From Paenibacillus solani (GTDB taxonomy: Bacteria > Bacillota > Bacilli > Paenibacillales > Paenibacillaceae), in NCBI RefSeq assembly GCF_001277345.1, contig NZ_LIUT01000006.1, positions 258,245-322,244 of the forward strand: DNA of 64,000 bases, given 5' to 3'. Under the pieces are notes generated by a model. It had not been told where the DNA came from and made no database searches. It was given only the letters and a program-made list of their open reading frames with translations. This document shows, one piece after another, positions 18,632 through 27,774 of this stretch. The position numbers were made by a program, and so were the translations under genes. Position 1 is the stretch's first letter, and every line of letters starts with the position of its first letter.

Positions 18632-20704
18632 ATGGACTACCGCGTAATTAAAGAAGGAGACGTATTCTTCTTGACCGGACTTAATGGAGATATCGTCCTA
18701 GGGGATGATCAAGGCCATGGTTTGTACACAAAGGATACGCGTTTCCTGAGCCGCATGGAGCTGTTCATCGACGGTGAGAAGCCCTCGCTCCTGACCTCGG
18801 CGGGGGACAAGAGTTATGTAGCATCTTTCCGCCTTATGAAGGAGTCCAAGGACGAAGGGGCAATTGAAGTGCTTCGGGAACGTTTCATCTACGATGGCGT
18901 CCTGTATGAGCGCTGCACCTTGACCAATTATTTTGTGACGGATTCGAATATTGAGTTTACGATGACCTTTGATGCCGATTTTCAGGATATGTTTCTGGTG
19001 CGGAAATATCGTACTGGGGAGGTCGGCAAGATGGAGGGCGTTCAGACAGGGGATCAGGATATGACGCTGGCCTATGTCGGCGCTGACAACCTGAGAAGGC
19101 TGACACGTATTGCTTGGGATGCGGATGGCGGCCAAGCGGATGAAACCGGAACCGTCTCGTTCCCATTGTCCCTGAAAGCCAAAGAGCAGAAGGTCATTAC
19201 GTTCTTTATCTCGCCGCTAACCGAGCAACAACCCGCAGCGGAGCCGCTGACCTACGAAGAGGGACTGAAGAAACTCGAAGCCTCCTATGAGGCTTGGTAC
19301 GGGAACAGCTCGCGGGTAGAAGCGGATTCCGTGCTGTTCAGCGGCTTGTACCAGAGAGGATTGCAGGATCTGCGGATGCTGACGACCGATGTAGGCTTTG
19401 GTGATACAACCGTAGCGGGGCTGCCGTGGTTCGCAGTACCGTTCGGCAGAGACAGCCTGATCACGGCTCTGTTCATGCTTCCGATGAATCCGCAGCTTGC
19501 CGTAGGAACCTTGAGAACGCTGGCGGCTTATCAAGGCGAGAAGACGGACCCTTGGCGGGACGAGCAGCCGGGTAAAATCATGCACGAGATTCGCTATGGA
19601 GAGCTGGTCACGACGAATCAGTCCCCGTTCTCGCCGTACTACGGCACCATTGATTCCACGCCGCTGTTCCTGGCGCTGATCGGTGAGTACTACCGCTGGA
19701 CGGGCGACCTCTCTCTGGCGAAGGAGCTCAAGCCGAACATGCTGCGTGCATTGGATTATATTGATGCTGCGCTCGAAGCGGGCTCCGGTTTCATGGCCTA
19801 TAAGCAGGAAGCCGAGAAGGGCTTCCCGAATCAGGGCTGGAAGGATTCCGCCAACTCGATCATTCATGAGAACGGGGAGTACGCGGAATCCCCGATCGCG
19901 CTCTCGGAGGTTCAGGGCTACGTGTATCAAGCGAAGAAATCGCTGGTGCCCGTCTTCGCGGAACTTGGCGAGCCGGAGCTGGCCCGCAAGCTGGAGACGG
20001 AAGCTGAGGAGCTTCGCGTACGCTTTGAAGCGGCCTTCTGGCTGGAGGATGAGCAGTGTTATGCGATCGCGCTGGACAAGAACCTGCGCCAGGTACGCAG
20101 CGTAACCTCAAATCCCGGACATTTGCTCATGAGCGGACTGCCGGAAGCGAGCCGAGCGAAGGCGCAAGCGGAGCGGATGCTTAGAACCGACATGTTTAAC
20201 GGGTATGGTATCCGTACGATGAGCACGAACTCCACCGGATATTACCCGATCAGTTACCACAATGGCAGCGTATGGCCACATGACAATGCGATGATCCTGC
20301 TGGGACTTGGCAAACAAGGATTCAAGGAAGAGGCAGGCAAGGTCATATCCGGTCTGCTGCAGGCATCGGCTCATTTTGAGTACCAGCGTCTACCGGAGCT
20401 GTTCTGTGGGCATGATGCAGGGCTGGGCCATCCCGTTCCGTACCCGACAACCTGTTCGCCGCAGGCTTGGGCGGCAGGAACCTCGATTGTCTTCCTGCAG
20501 GCAATACTTGGATTGTATCCGAATGCGGCGAAGAAGGAAATCGCGTTGTCCCCGTTCCTTCCGGAAGGGATGGATGAACTGAAAGCGGAACGGATTGCGA
20601 TCGGAAGCGGCTATCTGTCCGTAAGCGTCGTACGAGAAGCGAATGGCAGCACGTTCAAGGTGGAAGTGCTTGAGAATACAACGGGATTTGCTCTGGTTGG
20701 CTGA
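18632..20704 (+). CDS. Glycogen-debranching-enzyme-like (alpha/alpha)6 hydrolase
   Basis: A 690-residue protein of the amylo-alpha-1,6-glucosidase-like group (COG3408 type). An N-terminal beta domain (IKEGDVFFLTGLNGDI, YTKDTRFLSRMELFIDGE) is followed by an (alpha/alpha)6 barrel with WFAVPFGRDSLITALFML, NQGWKDSANSI, YHNGSVWPHDNAMI and TCSPQAWAAG. In archaeal and bacterial relatives this group trims alpha-1,6 branches or related linkages; the true substrate here is not known. The start is ATG 18632 with AAGGGAG upstream; an in-frame TTG at 18599 overlaps the GH3 end and is less likely. It is the last gene of the importer operon. Confidence 0.88.
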   Translation: MDYRVIKEGDVFFLTGLNGDIVLGDDQGHGLYTKDTRFLSRMELFIDGEKPSLLTSAGDKSYVASFRLMKESKDEGAIEVLRERFIYDGVLYERCTLTNYFVTDSNIEFTMTFDADFQDMFLVRKYRTGEVGKMEGVQTGDQDMTLAYVGADNLRRLTRIAWDADGGQADETGTVSFPLSLKAKEQKVITFFISPLTEQQPAAEPLTYEEGLKKLEASYEAWYGNSSRVEADSVLFSGLYQRGLQDLRMLTTDVGFGDTTVAGLPWFAVPFGRDSLITALFMLPMNPQLAVGTLRTLAAYQGEKTDPWRDEQPGKIMHEIRYGELVTTNQSPFSPYYGTIDSTPLFLALIGEYYRWTGDLSLAKELKPNMLRALDYIDAALEAGSGFMAYKQEAEKGFPNQGWKDSANSIIHENGEYAESPIALSEVQGYVYQAKKSLVPVFAELGEPELARKLETEAEELRVRFEAAFWLEDEQCYAIALDKNLRQVRSVTSNPGHLLMSGLPEASRAKAQAERMLRTDMFNGYGIRTMSTNSTGYYPISYHNGSVWPHDNAMILLGLGKQGFKEEAGKVISGLLQASAHFEYQRLPELFCGHDAGLGHPVPYPTTCSPQAWAAGTSIVFLQAILGLYPNAAKKEIALSPFLPEGMDELKAERIAIGSGYLSVSVVREANGSTFKVEVLENTTGFALVG

Positions 20705-20726
20705 CTATTCATAATATGTAATTTGG

Positions 20727-20768
20727 AACAACCTGACTCTTAGCTCATAAGGGTCAGGTTGTTTTTTT
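20727..20768 (+). terminator. Terminator of the oligosaccharide operon
   Basis: AACAACCTGAC pairs with GTCAGGTTGTT, followed by seven T. It closes the 13250-20704 operon. Confidence 0.9.
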
Positions 20769-20770
20769 GT

Positions 20771-20799
20771 TGAATTATTAGGAACATATGTTCTATAAT
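20771..20799 (+). promoter_or_regulatory. Promoter of the DinB-family gene
   Basis: TTGAAT (20771-20776) and TATAAT (20794-20799) are exactly 17 bp apart. The spacer contains a LexA box. Confidence 0.8.
20782..20793 (+). promoter_or_regulatory. LexA (SOS) operator
   Basis: GAACATATGTTC is a perfect palindrome matching the Gram-positive LexA/DinR site (GAAC-N4-GTTC). It abuts the -10 element, so bound LexA would block RNA polymerase. A second partial half site GAACATAT starts at 20813. Confidence 0.88.
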
Positions 20800-20851
20800 A
20801 ATAAGGTGATTTGAACATATTATTGTATACATACCGGATTGGAGAGAACCT

Positions 20852-21322
20852 ATGAATTCTTATTGTACATATGCATTGCATCAAATCGAGGTGGCTGTCA
20901 TCTCGATTGTTGCTATTATCGACAGGCTTGATGAAGCAGATTTACTCGTCAAGCCGACAGAAGGCAAACATTCGGTCGGTGATCTGCTCAAGCATATTGC
21001 CGTCATCTGCCGGGCCGATTTTCACATATCCGGAGAAGCCACGCAAGAGGAGATGAGCGCGTACTACGCAGGCGTATCGTTAAACAACCTGAAGGACATA
21101 CAGGCCGAGATACTGAGCAATTACTCGTATTTGGAGCGAGCATTCCGGGAGATGACGGAAGAGGAGCTTCATCAGAAGATGACGTCCTATTGGGGCGTTG
21201 CCTATTCGAGATACGAATGGCTGCTTGAAATCGTGGCGCATATGTATCACCATCGGGGACAGCTGCATGCGATGCTGGTTCACTGTAATGGGAAAGACCC
21301 GGGGGTACCGTTATTTGAATAG
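20852..21322 (+). CDS. DinB/YfiT-family protein, SOS-regulated
   Basis: A 156-residue four-helix protein of the DinB (DNA-damage-inducible, not DNA polymerase IV) superfamily. The metal-binding His pattern is visible: DLLKHIAVI at about residues 46-54 and MYHHRGQLHAML near the C-terminus. Family members are metal-dependent enzymes, including thiol transferases, but most have no known reaction. GGAGAG precedes the ATG. The LexA box in its promoter ties it to the DNA damage response. It is a single-gene unit. Confidence 0.88.
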   Translation: MNSYCTYALHQIEVAVISIVAIIDRLDEADLLVKPTEGKHSVGDLLKHIAVICRADFHISGEATQEEMSAYYAGVSLNNLKDIQAEILSNYSYLERAFREMTEEELHQKMTSYWGVAYSRYEWLLEIVAHMYHHRGQLHAMLVHCNGKDPGVPLFE

Positions 21323-22191
21323 TTATGGCGGGAACGGTCTGACATTCATGCCTCACCATCCTCATGGAAATGTCAGAGTGCGAGGCAGCATTCCTTCATT
21401 CCGAATAATTTGGGATGGAGGCACGCCTTTGGAACAGGTTGACTATCATATCAGCACCGTTCGCGCTATGATTTTTGTTACTTCAGACTGAGATTCTTTC
21501 TAATTCGACAAAATAATACAAATTTCGCTATAGACTCAAGCGGATTGGTTCCTCTATGATAGATATTAAACAGCTGGCCAAGCTGTTATGAAAGCGCTAT
21601 CTAATAAACGCTGTAATGAAATGATCCTATGTCTTGGAGAGAATCCACCACACCAGGCATCTCGTAGAGTCTTTTATTAGCGGTTTGGAAAGCGCATTCA
21701 TGACGATGGGAGCCATGGCAGAGGTCAGTTAACACAGATTTTACATATCGTTAATACTCTGATGATTTACACGTCCTATGATAAGAGTGTTCAGTAAATG
21801 GACATGCACTTGAAATAGTTCGTTTCAGAGGATATGTAGTGGAAATGTAAGCGGCCATGATCCGCTAAATAGTAGGAGGTTTTTCGAAGAGAAGATATTA
21901 TGAATGAAGCGCTGGCGAACGTGCCGCTCTCGCATTGACAGGAGATGCATTTTTGGACATATGAATGAAATAGATCCTGTCTGATTGGTGAACAACGATA
22001 ATTACATATTTGCTAGGGGTGGAGACGATGAGATAACCCATGTAGCAGCTACTTTAGCTTTTTTAGGAGGTGGTGGCTCTTAGGTTGTGCTCTTTTTGAT
22101 GTCTCTATTTTTGTGCGCTTTTTAAGGGATAGAAGAGTTGTTTTACACGATGAATGGATTAATGGATTCGAAAGGGGACAATAGATTACCA
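21323..22191 (+). other. Long intergenic region with cre-like site
   Basis: No intact gene is seen in this stretch of more than 800 nt. A promoter-like pair TCGACA (21505-21510) and TATAGA (21529-21534) is 18 bp apart. TGAAAGCGCTATCT at 21589-21602 matches the CcpA cre consensus at all but the last base. A 12-codon open stretch at 21556 reads like the start of a LacI-type regulator but stops at once, so the stretch may hold a decayed regulator. The region would include the promoter of the importer at 22192. Confidence 0.5.
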
Positions 22192-23529
22192 ATGAAAAAG
22201 AAATCATGGTTGCTCATGTTACTCACCATATTCATGGTTATTACGACAGCTTGCGGAGGCGGCGGTGGAAGTAAAACTGCCGAAGGAGAGGTTTCACTGG
22301 ATGACGTGGAAGCTGCTTCCATGGATATGAAGAATGATACAACGCCTATCAAAATCCAGTACTGGCACGCTCATGCGGATGCCCAGCTGGAAGGTTTGAA
22401 CTATATGATTTCCGAGTTCCAGAAGAAGTATCCTCATATCACGGTTGAGCCGGTATTCCAAGGCGGCTATCCGGACCTTCACAAGAAATTGTCGGCTGCC
22501 GTAGCGGCGAATGATGTTCCGGCAGTTACGAACGTTGAGGTATCTTCCCTCGCTAACTTTGCAGACAGCGGCGTATTTGCCGATCTGGGTCCGTGGATTA
22601 AGCGTGATGAAGTGAAGATGGACGATTTCGCAAAAGGCATGCTGAAGGCTTATGCGTACAACGGCAAACAATACGGATTCCCTCTCATCGTCAGCACCAG
22701 CGTGTTCGTATATAACAAAACAATGCTGGACGAGCTGGGTGTAGAGCCACCTGCGAAATGGGATGAAATTGATGATTTTAACGCAAAGGTAACGAAGAAA
22801 GAAGGCGACAAAACAACGCGTTACGCGTTCTCTATTCCAGGTTGGGACACATGGTACTATGACCCGTGGAACATTAACGGTGGTGGACAGATTCTAACGG
22901 ATGACATGAGTGCTTCGGCGGTAGAGAATGAGGACTCCCTCCGTTATATCCAGAATTTCTACAAATGGCAAAATGAAGGCAACATGCATATGGGCTTTGG
23001 TAAAGGGGCCTCCGATAATATGCGTCAAATGTTCCTGAACGGCGAAATCGCCATGGTCCAGCATACTTCGGCGATGCTGAAAATGTACCGTGAGAATGCA
23101 GACTTTGAAGTTGGCGTATCCTTTATTCCTGGCGACAAGGTCCGTACCTCCAACATTGGCGGAGCGGGGATTGTAATGATGGAAGGTGCCAAGGATTTGG
23201 AAAAAGAAGCGGCTTGGAAATTCATCGAGTTCATGACTTCGGCAGAGCAGAATATTAAATGGGCGGAATCTGTTGGATACCTGCCAACAAGAAAGTCCGC
23301 CATTGAGTCCGAGGAAGGCGATCAATATTTTGAGAGATGGCCGCAATACAGAGCGGTGTATGAGCACTTTGATGAAGTGACACCGCGTCTGCAGCACCCG
23401 GCTTACCCAGAATTCAGCGAAGTTTACAAAGAAGTTGTAGGTGAAATGGTATTGAACAAAAAAGATCCGACACCACTTATGCAGGAAGCAGCCAAGAAGA
23501 TTAACGATATTCTGGCTGACTATGAGTGA
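22192..23529 (+). CDS. ugpB: UgpB-like glycerol-3-phosphate/diester binding lipoprotein
   Basis: A 445-residue lipid-anchored extracellular binding protein. The signal peptide ends at the lipobox TTAC followed by five Gly. The mature N-terminus IKIQYWHAHADAQLEGLNYMISEFQKKYPHITV and later EVSSLANF and GGAGIVMMEGAK segments resemble UgpB, which binds glycerol 3-phosphate or glycerophosphodiesters. The GDPD enzyme at the end of the operon supports this. ATG 22192 is the likely start because it opens a normal MKKKSWLL signal peptide, with AAGGGG 14 nt upstream; in-frame starts further up would prepend an odd 18 residues. Confidence 0.85.
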   Translation: MKKKSWLLMLLTIFMVITTACGGGGGSKTAEGEVSLDDVEAASMDMKNDTTPIKIQYWHAHADAQLEGLNYMISEFQKKYPHITVEPVFQGGYPDLHKKLSAAVAANDVPAVTNVEVSSLANFADSGVFADLGPWIKRDEVKMDDFAKGMLKAYAYNGKQYGFPLIVSTSVFVYNKTMLDELGVEPPAKWDEIDDFNAKVTKKEGDKTTRYAFSIPGWDTWYYDPWNINGGGQILTDDMSASAVENEDSLRYIQNFYKWQNEGNMHMGFGKGASDNMRQMFLNGEIAMVQHTSAMLKMYRENADFEVGVSFIPGDKVRTSNIGGAGIVMMEGAKDLEKEAAWKFIEFMTSAEQNIKWAESVGYLPTRKSAIESEEGDQYFERWPQYRAVYEHFDEVTPRLQHPAYPEFSEVYKEVVGEMVLNKKDPTPLMQEAAKKINDILADYE

Positions 23530-24485
23530 TGCCTATGGAGACCAGTAAACAAATGACAAAGGCGGCGTCCAAACGGGCGACCGCTTCGGTCTCTAAACGG
23601 ATGTCCCATACGGTGATCGAGAAGTGGAAGGACTTTTCGTTCGCGGTCCCAGCTTTGTTGTTCATGGGTGTGTTTTTGTACTATCCGCTGGGCTACTCTA
23701 TTTATCTCAGCTTCACGAATTGGAATATGACGCGGCCCGTGAAGAAGTTCGTGGGTGCTGATAACTATACGCGCCTGTTGTCGAGTCCGGATTTCTATCA
23801 TTCTCTAAAAGTCACATTCCTCTATACGTTTATGGACGTGGTGCTTACGCTGGCGATCGGTTTGCTGTTCGCCCTGCTGCTCAACGTATCATCGTCCCGG
23901 TTGTTCGGTTTCATGCGCGGCGTGATATTCATGCCGTACTACGTCTCTATGGTTGTTGCAGCCATGGTATTTACTTGGATTTATAACGGGCAATATGGAC
24001 TTTTAAATAACGTAGTCTCCTGGTTTGGCATGGATCCGGTTGAATGGCTGAATAATCCGTCCACGGCACTGCCGGCACTGGTTGCCGTCTCGGTTTGGAA
24101 GGGCGTCGGCTTCGCGATGATTCTCTTTATTGCTGGCATGCGGGGAATCCCGGCTGAATACTATGAAGCAGCTTCGATTGATGGAGCCAGCAAGTTCCGT
24201 CAGTTCCGTAATATTACGCTGCCGCTCTTGTCGCCAATGACCTTGTTCCTTGTCATCACGAGCTTTATCTCTTCCATGCAAGTGTTCCAGTCGATCGACG
24301 TCATGACGGCTGGCGGACCGCTGAAGGCAACGAACGCGATCGTTTACTGGATTTATACGATGGCATTCAGCGAATTCAAGACAGGCAGAGCCTCGGCGCT
24401 TGTCATGATTCTGTTCGTCATTATATTGCTGTTAACATTAGTACAATTTTTGGTCAGCAGGAAGAAGGTGCACTATGAAGGATAA
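23529..24485 (+). CDS. ugpA: UgpA-like ABC permease
   Basis: A 318-residue membrane permease with six segments, the first at about residues 38-60 (FAVPALLFMGVFLYYPLGYSIYL). The EAA loop reads YYEAASIDGASKFRQFRNITLPLLSP. Its ATG shares a base with the TGA of the binding-protein gene, so translation is coupled; a second ATG lies at 23535. The N-terminal 35 residues are basic and Ser/Thr-rich, longer than usual. It works with the permease at 24475 and an ATPase encoded elsewhere. Confidence 0.9.
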   Translation: MPMETSKQMTKAASKRATASVSKRMSHTVIEKWKDFSFAVPALLFMGVFLYYPLGYSIYLSFTNWNMTRPVKKFVGADNYTRLLSSPDFYHSLKVTFLYTFMDVVLTLAIGLLFALLLNVSSSRLFGFMRGVIFMPYYVSMVVAAMVFTWIYNGQYGLLNNVVSWFGMDPVEWLNNPSTALPALVAVSVWKGVGFAMILFIAGMRGIPAEYYEAASIDGASKFRQFRNITLPLLSPMTLFLVITSFISSMQVFQSIDVMTAGGPLKATNAIVYWIYTMAFSEFKTGRASALVMILFVIILLLTLVQFLVSRKKVHYEG

Positions 24486-25335
24486 TTATATGGCCGGATC
24501 CGCCAAGAACCGAAAAGCCATGATGACGCTTCGTATTATCGGGGCTGTAATCGTGACCCTCGTCATGTTCTTTCCGGTGTATTGGCTGCTGATCAGCGCG
24601 TTCAAGACGCAGTCTGAGATGCGGATGGCTGTTCCAACGTTCTGGCCGGAAACCTTTGCCTGGCAGAACTTTGCCGAAGCCTTCAGAGTTATCCCTTATG
24701 CGCGTTACTTCGGTAATACGCTGCTCATGGCAGTGGGAACGATCGTCCTTCAGCTCAACGTAGCACTCATGGCTGCTTATGCGTTTGCCAAGGGGCAGTT
24801 CAAAGGACGGGATACCCTGTTCTTACTGGTTCTGGCTGCATTGATTGTGCCTGAGCAGGTCATTTTTGTTCCGGTGTATGTCATGATGTCCAAGCTGGAT
24901 TGGCTGAATACCTTCTGGGCGCTCATCGTGCCGCACGGGGCTTCCGCCTATGCCATATTCCTGCTTAGGCAGGCATTCAAATCGATTAATAACGACGTGC
25001 TGGAAGCAGCGCGGGTGGACGGAGCAGGACGTTTTTCCATCCTGTACAAGCTGTTGTTCCCGATGGCGATGCCAACAATCGTTACCATGGGCGTATTGAT
25101 CTTCATCTCGTCCTGGAACTCGTATTTCTGGCCGCTGATCATGACCAACAACAATGACATGCGCGTGCTTACGGTAGGTATTGCCATGCTGCGAGATTCC
25201 ATTGCCGGGAACGAAGCCATGTTCTTTAATGTCATTATGGCTTCCAGCGTGATGGCGATTATCCCGATCGTTGTGGTATTCACGGTCATGCAGAAACATA
25301 TCGTTGCCGCAATGGCAAATTCGACGTTTAAATAA
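24475..25335 (+). CDS. ugpE: UgpE-like ABC permease
   Basis: A 286-residue second permease with six membrane segments, starting with IIGAVIVTLVMFFPVYWLLISAF. The EAA loop reads LEAARVDGAGRFSILYKLLFPMAMP. The gene overlaps the end of the preceding permease by 11 nt. The sequence FISSWNSYFWPLIMTNN is typical of this permease subtype. A GDPD gene follows 48 nt later. Confidence 0.9.
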   Translation: MKDNYMAGSAKNRKAMMTLRIIGAVIVTLVMFFPVYWLLISAFKTQSEMRMAVPTFWPETFAWQNFAEAFRVIPYARYFGNTLLMAVGTIVLQLNVALMAAYAFAKGQFKGRDTLFLLVLAALIVPEQVIFVPVYVMMSKLDWLNTFWALIVPHGASAYAIFLLRQAFKSINNDVLEAARVDGAGRFSILYKLLFPMAMPTIVTMGVLIFISSWNSYFWPLIMTNNNDMRVLTVGIAMLRDSIAGNEAMFFNVIMASSVMAIIPIVVVFTVMQKHIVAAMANSTFK

Positions 25336-25383
25336 TTTTGTACCAGGGAATCCATGATATGACATCAAGATGGAGGGATCGAT

Positions 25384-26100
25384 ATGGAAATACGGGGATT
25401 GGCCCATAGGGGATATCCGCTAAAGTACCCCGAGAATACGATGCTGGGCTTTCGTAAAGCGTTGGAGCTGGGCTTCTCGCATCTGGAGCTGGATGTCCAG
25501 CTGACGAAGGACGGGGTGCCTGTTGTGATCCATGATGCCACGGTAGACCGGACAACCAATGGATCAGGAGCTATTAATTCCTTCACGTTAGAAGAAATAC
25601 GCAAGCTGGATGCAGGCCAGGGAGAGGTCATTCCTACACTTGAGGAAGCACTGCGTTTTGCCAAGGACCGGATGATCGTTGATATTGAACTGAAACAGAT
25701 GGGAGATACCTACCCTGGTCTGGAGCAGAAGGTCATTGACCTGATTAAGGAAACAGGAATGGAGAAGCAAGTATTCCTGACCTCTTTCGATCATTATTCT
25801 ATCGAACGAGCCCGGTCCATCGATCCTGACATCGAGCTGGGCTTGGTGATCTATGGGGCCACGCCGTCGGTTTTTCCTTACTTGGATGAAATCGGAGCAC
25901 GTTATGTGTCTGTGAAATATGTGTACGTGACTCCTGCCTTTATGGAGGAAGCACACAAGCGAGGTATTCAATTGATTGTCTGGACGCCGGATGATGAAGC
26001 TGAGCTGGCATCTCTAGCCCAGTATCCTGAGCTTCTCATCGTAACGAACAATCTGGAAGGCTGGGCTAAAGTATACAAGGAGAAGATTGCTATGGTCTAG
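25384..26100 (+). CDS. ugpQ: Glycerophosphodiester phosphodiesterase
   Basis: A 238-residue GDPD-family enzyme that cuts glycerophosphodiesters to glycerol 3-phosphate and an alcohol. Family motifs are clear: LAHRGYPLKYPENTMLGF at residues 6-23 with the catalytic His and metal Glu, LELDVQLTKDGVPVVIHD at 36-53 with the second His, and IVDIELK at 98-104. There is no signal peptide, so it is cytoplasmic and acts on imported substrate. GGAGGG precedes the ATG. It completes the Ugp-type operon, and a strong terminator follows. Confidence 0.95.
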   Translation: MEIRGLAHRGYPLKYPENTMLGFRKALELGFSHLELDVQLTKDGVPVVIHDATVDRTTNGSGAINSFTLEEIRKLDAGQGEVIPTLEEALRFAKDRMIVDIELKQMGDTYPGLEQKVIDLIKETGMEKQVFLTSFDHYSIERARSIDPDIELGLVIYGATPSVFPYLDEIGARYVSVKYVYVTPAFMEEAHKRGIQLIVWTPDDEAELASLAQYPELLIVTNNLEGWAKVYKEKIAMV

Positions 26101-26115
26101 AGCTAGTCTGTTGTT

Positions 26116-26158
26116 AAGGATCTGCCCCGGTACGTATTAAAGGGGCAGATCCTTTTTT
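26116..26158 (+). terminator. Terminator of the Ugp-like operon
   Basis: AAGGATCTGCCCC pairs with GGGGCAGATCC across a short loop and is followed by six T. Confidence 0.92.
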
Positions 26159-26200
26159 ATGGAAGGCTTGTATTTATGAAAATACAGTGAAAATTTTCAG

Positions 26201-26229
26201 TTGACCTGCGGACAATTGTCCGTTACAAT
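26201..26229 (+). promoter_or_regulatory. Promoter of the MFS/TetR operon
   Basis: TTGACC (26201-26206) and TACAAT (26224-26229) are 17 bp apart. The first palindromic operator fills most of the spacer. Confidence 0.82.
26209..26222 (+). promoter_or_regulatory. Palindromic operator 1 (probable TetR site)
   Basis: CGGACAATTGTCCG is a perfect 14-bp palindrome between the -35 and -10 elements. The same 14 bases recur at 26244. The TetR-type regulator encoded in the operon is the obvious candidate to bind it. Confidence 0.8.
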
Positions 26230-26243
26230 AAAAAACGCACTAC

Positions 26244-26257
26244 CGGACAATTGTCCG
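26244..26257 (+). promoter_or_regulatory. Palindromic operator 2 (probable TetR site)
   Basis: Second identical copy of CGGACAATTGTCCG, 35 bp centre to centre from the first, downstream of the transcription start and before the ribosome site. Confidence 0.8.
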
Positions 26258-26286
26258 TGCACATGGAATTAAGGGAGGATAAGGTC

Positions 26287-27741
26287 TTGGATATGGGAGT
26301 GGGGCCGGGTTCGGCCAAGATTGATTTAAGTAAAATAAAGAGAGGGCCGATTGTTGCCGCCTTGATTATTGGTGCGTTCGTTTCCATCTTGAATGAGACG
26401 CTGCTGAATATTGCTTTTCCAAGCTTGATGGAGCAGTTTGGCATTGGAGAATCGACCGTGCAGTGGCTGTCCACAGCATACATGCTGGTGGTGGGCATAT
26501 TGGTGCCGATCACGGCACTGCTGCAGCTGTGGTTTACAACAAGACAGATGTTTATAGGCGCGATGACGCTGTTTCTTGTAGGTACGATTATTTGTGGTTT
26601 TTCACCGGTATTCGGTGTGCTGCTGGTAGGTCGTATTCTGCAAGCTGTCGGAACGGGGCTTATGCTTCCAGTTCTGATGAACACGATCCTTAGCATTTAT
26701 CCGCCTCAGAATCGCGGAGCCGCGATGGGCATGATCGGTCTCGTTATTATGACCGCACCGGCGATTGGTCCAACGCTTTCCGGTTTGATCGTGGACTCGC
26801 TCAGTTGGCGCTGGTTGTTCTATCTGGTGATTCCGCTCGCAGCTTTTTCTATCGTGTTTGCTGCAGTGTTCTTGAAGAATGTATCGATACTTACCAAGCC
26901 GAAGGTCGATTATATTTCGATTCTTCTGTCTACGATCGGTTTTGGGGGAATTGTATATGGATTCAGCAGTGCCGGGGAGGGCACTTGGTCTGATCCGAAA
27001 GTAGTATGGTGCATTACGGCAGGCGCCATCAGCTTGCTGCTCTTCGTATGGCGCCAACTGAAGATGGAAGAACCGATGCTGGATCTGCGCACCTTCAAAT
27101 TTCCGATGTTTTCACTCGTAACGGTGCTGATGCTGGTCCTGATGATGAGCATGTTCTCCACCATGATTATGCTGCCATTGTTCCTGCAGAATGCACTGGG
27201 CCTAACAGCGCTTGCCGCAGGTCTTGTTATGATGCCGGGCGGTATCATCAACGGTCTGATGGCGCCGATTACAGGGAAGCTGTTTGATAAATTCGGACCG
27301 AGAGTTCTGATTATCCCGGGTCTTGCTCTCTTGATTGTGGCCATCTTCCTGTTCTCGCGCATTGATGCTTCATGGACCGGTGGTTATGTCATCTTCCTTC
27401 ATGTTATGATGATGATAGGGATTTCAATGGTCATGATGCCTGCTCAGACAACTGCCTTGAATCAACTGCCGCCTCTTCTGTACCCGCATGGTACAGCGAT
27501 CATGAACACGCTTCAGCAAGTAGCCGGGGCAGTAGGTATGGCACTCTTTATCAGCATCATGACAGCAGGCGCCAAAAACTACGTGACAACAACCGGGGAT
27601 CTCAATCCGGTACAGAGCATGGTTGCAGGTCTTCACAATGCATTCGTCATCGGACTCGTTCTGGCAATCGTAGCCTTTGTGCTGGGCTTATTCGTGAAAC
27701 GTACAACTTCACCTGTTGAAGAAGAACAGTCTGCTGCATAG
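26287..27741 (+). CDS. MFS multidrug exporter (DHA2, 14 membrane segments)
   Basis: A 484-residue proton-driven exporter of the EmrB/QacA/LmrB group. Motif A-like and C-like features are present: LSTAYMLVVGILVPITALL early, VGRILQAVGTGLMLPVLM, and GMIGLVIMTAPAIGPTLSGLIVDSLSWRW, the typical DHA2 sequence around segment 5. TTG 26287 is preferred as start, as AAGGGAGG lies eight bases upstream; ATG 26293 is possible. An open frame reaching back to 26251 crosses operator 2 and is rejected. It is co-transcribed with a TetR repressor, pointing to drug-induced efflux. Confidence 0.92.
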   Translation: MDMGVGPGSAKIDLSKIKRGPIVAALIIGAFVSILNETLLNIAFPSLMEQFGIGESTVQWLSTAYMLVVGILVPITALLQLWFTTRQMFIGAMTLFLVGTIICGFSPVFGVLLVGRILQAVGTGLMLPVLMNTILSIYPPQNRGAAMGMIGLVIMTAPAIGPTLSGLIVDSLSWRWLFYLVIPLAAFSIVFAAVFLKNVSILTKPKVDYISILLSTIGFGGIVYGFSSAGEGTWSDPKVVWCITAGAISLLLFVWRQLKMEEPMLDLRTFKFPMFSLVTVLMLVLMMSMFSTMIMLPLFLQNALGLTALAAGLVMMPGGIINGLMAPITGKLFDKFGPRVLIIPGLALLIVAIFLFSRIDASWTGGYVIFLHVMMMIGISMVMMPAQTTALNQLPPLLYPHGTAIMNTLQQVAGAVGMALFISIMTAGAKNYVTTTGDLNPVQSMVAGLHNAFVIGLVLAIVAFVLGLFVKRTTSPVEEEQSAA

Positions 27742-27774
27742 GGTTCCTGTGTTTAATTAGAAAGGGATGCGTGC

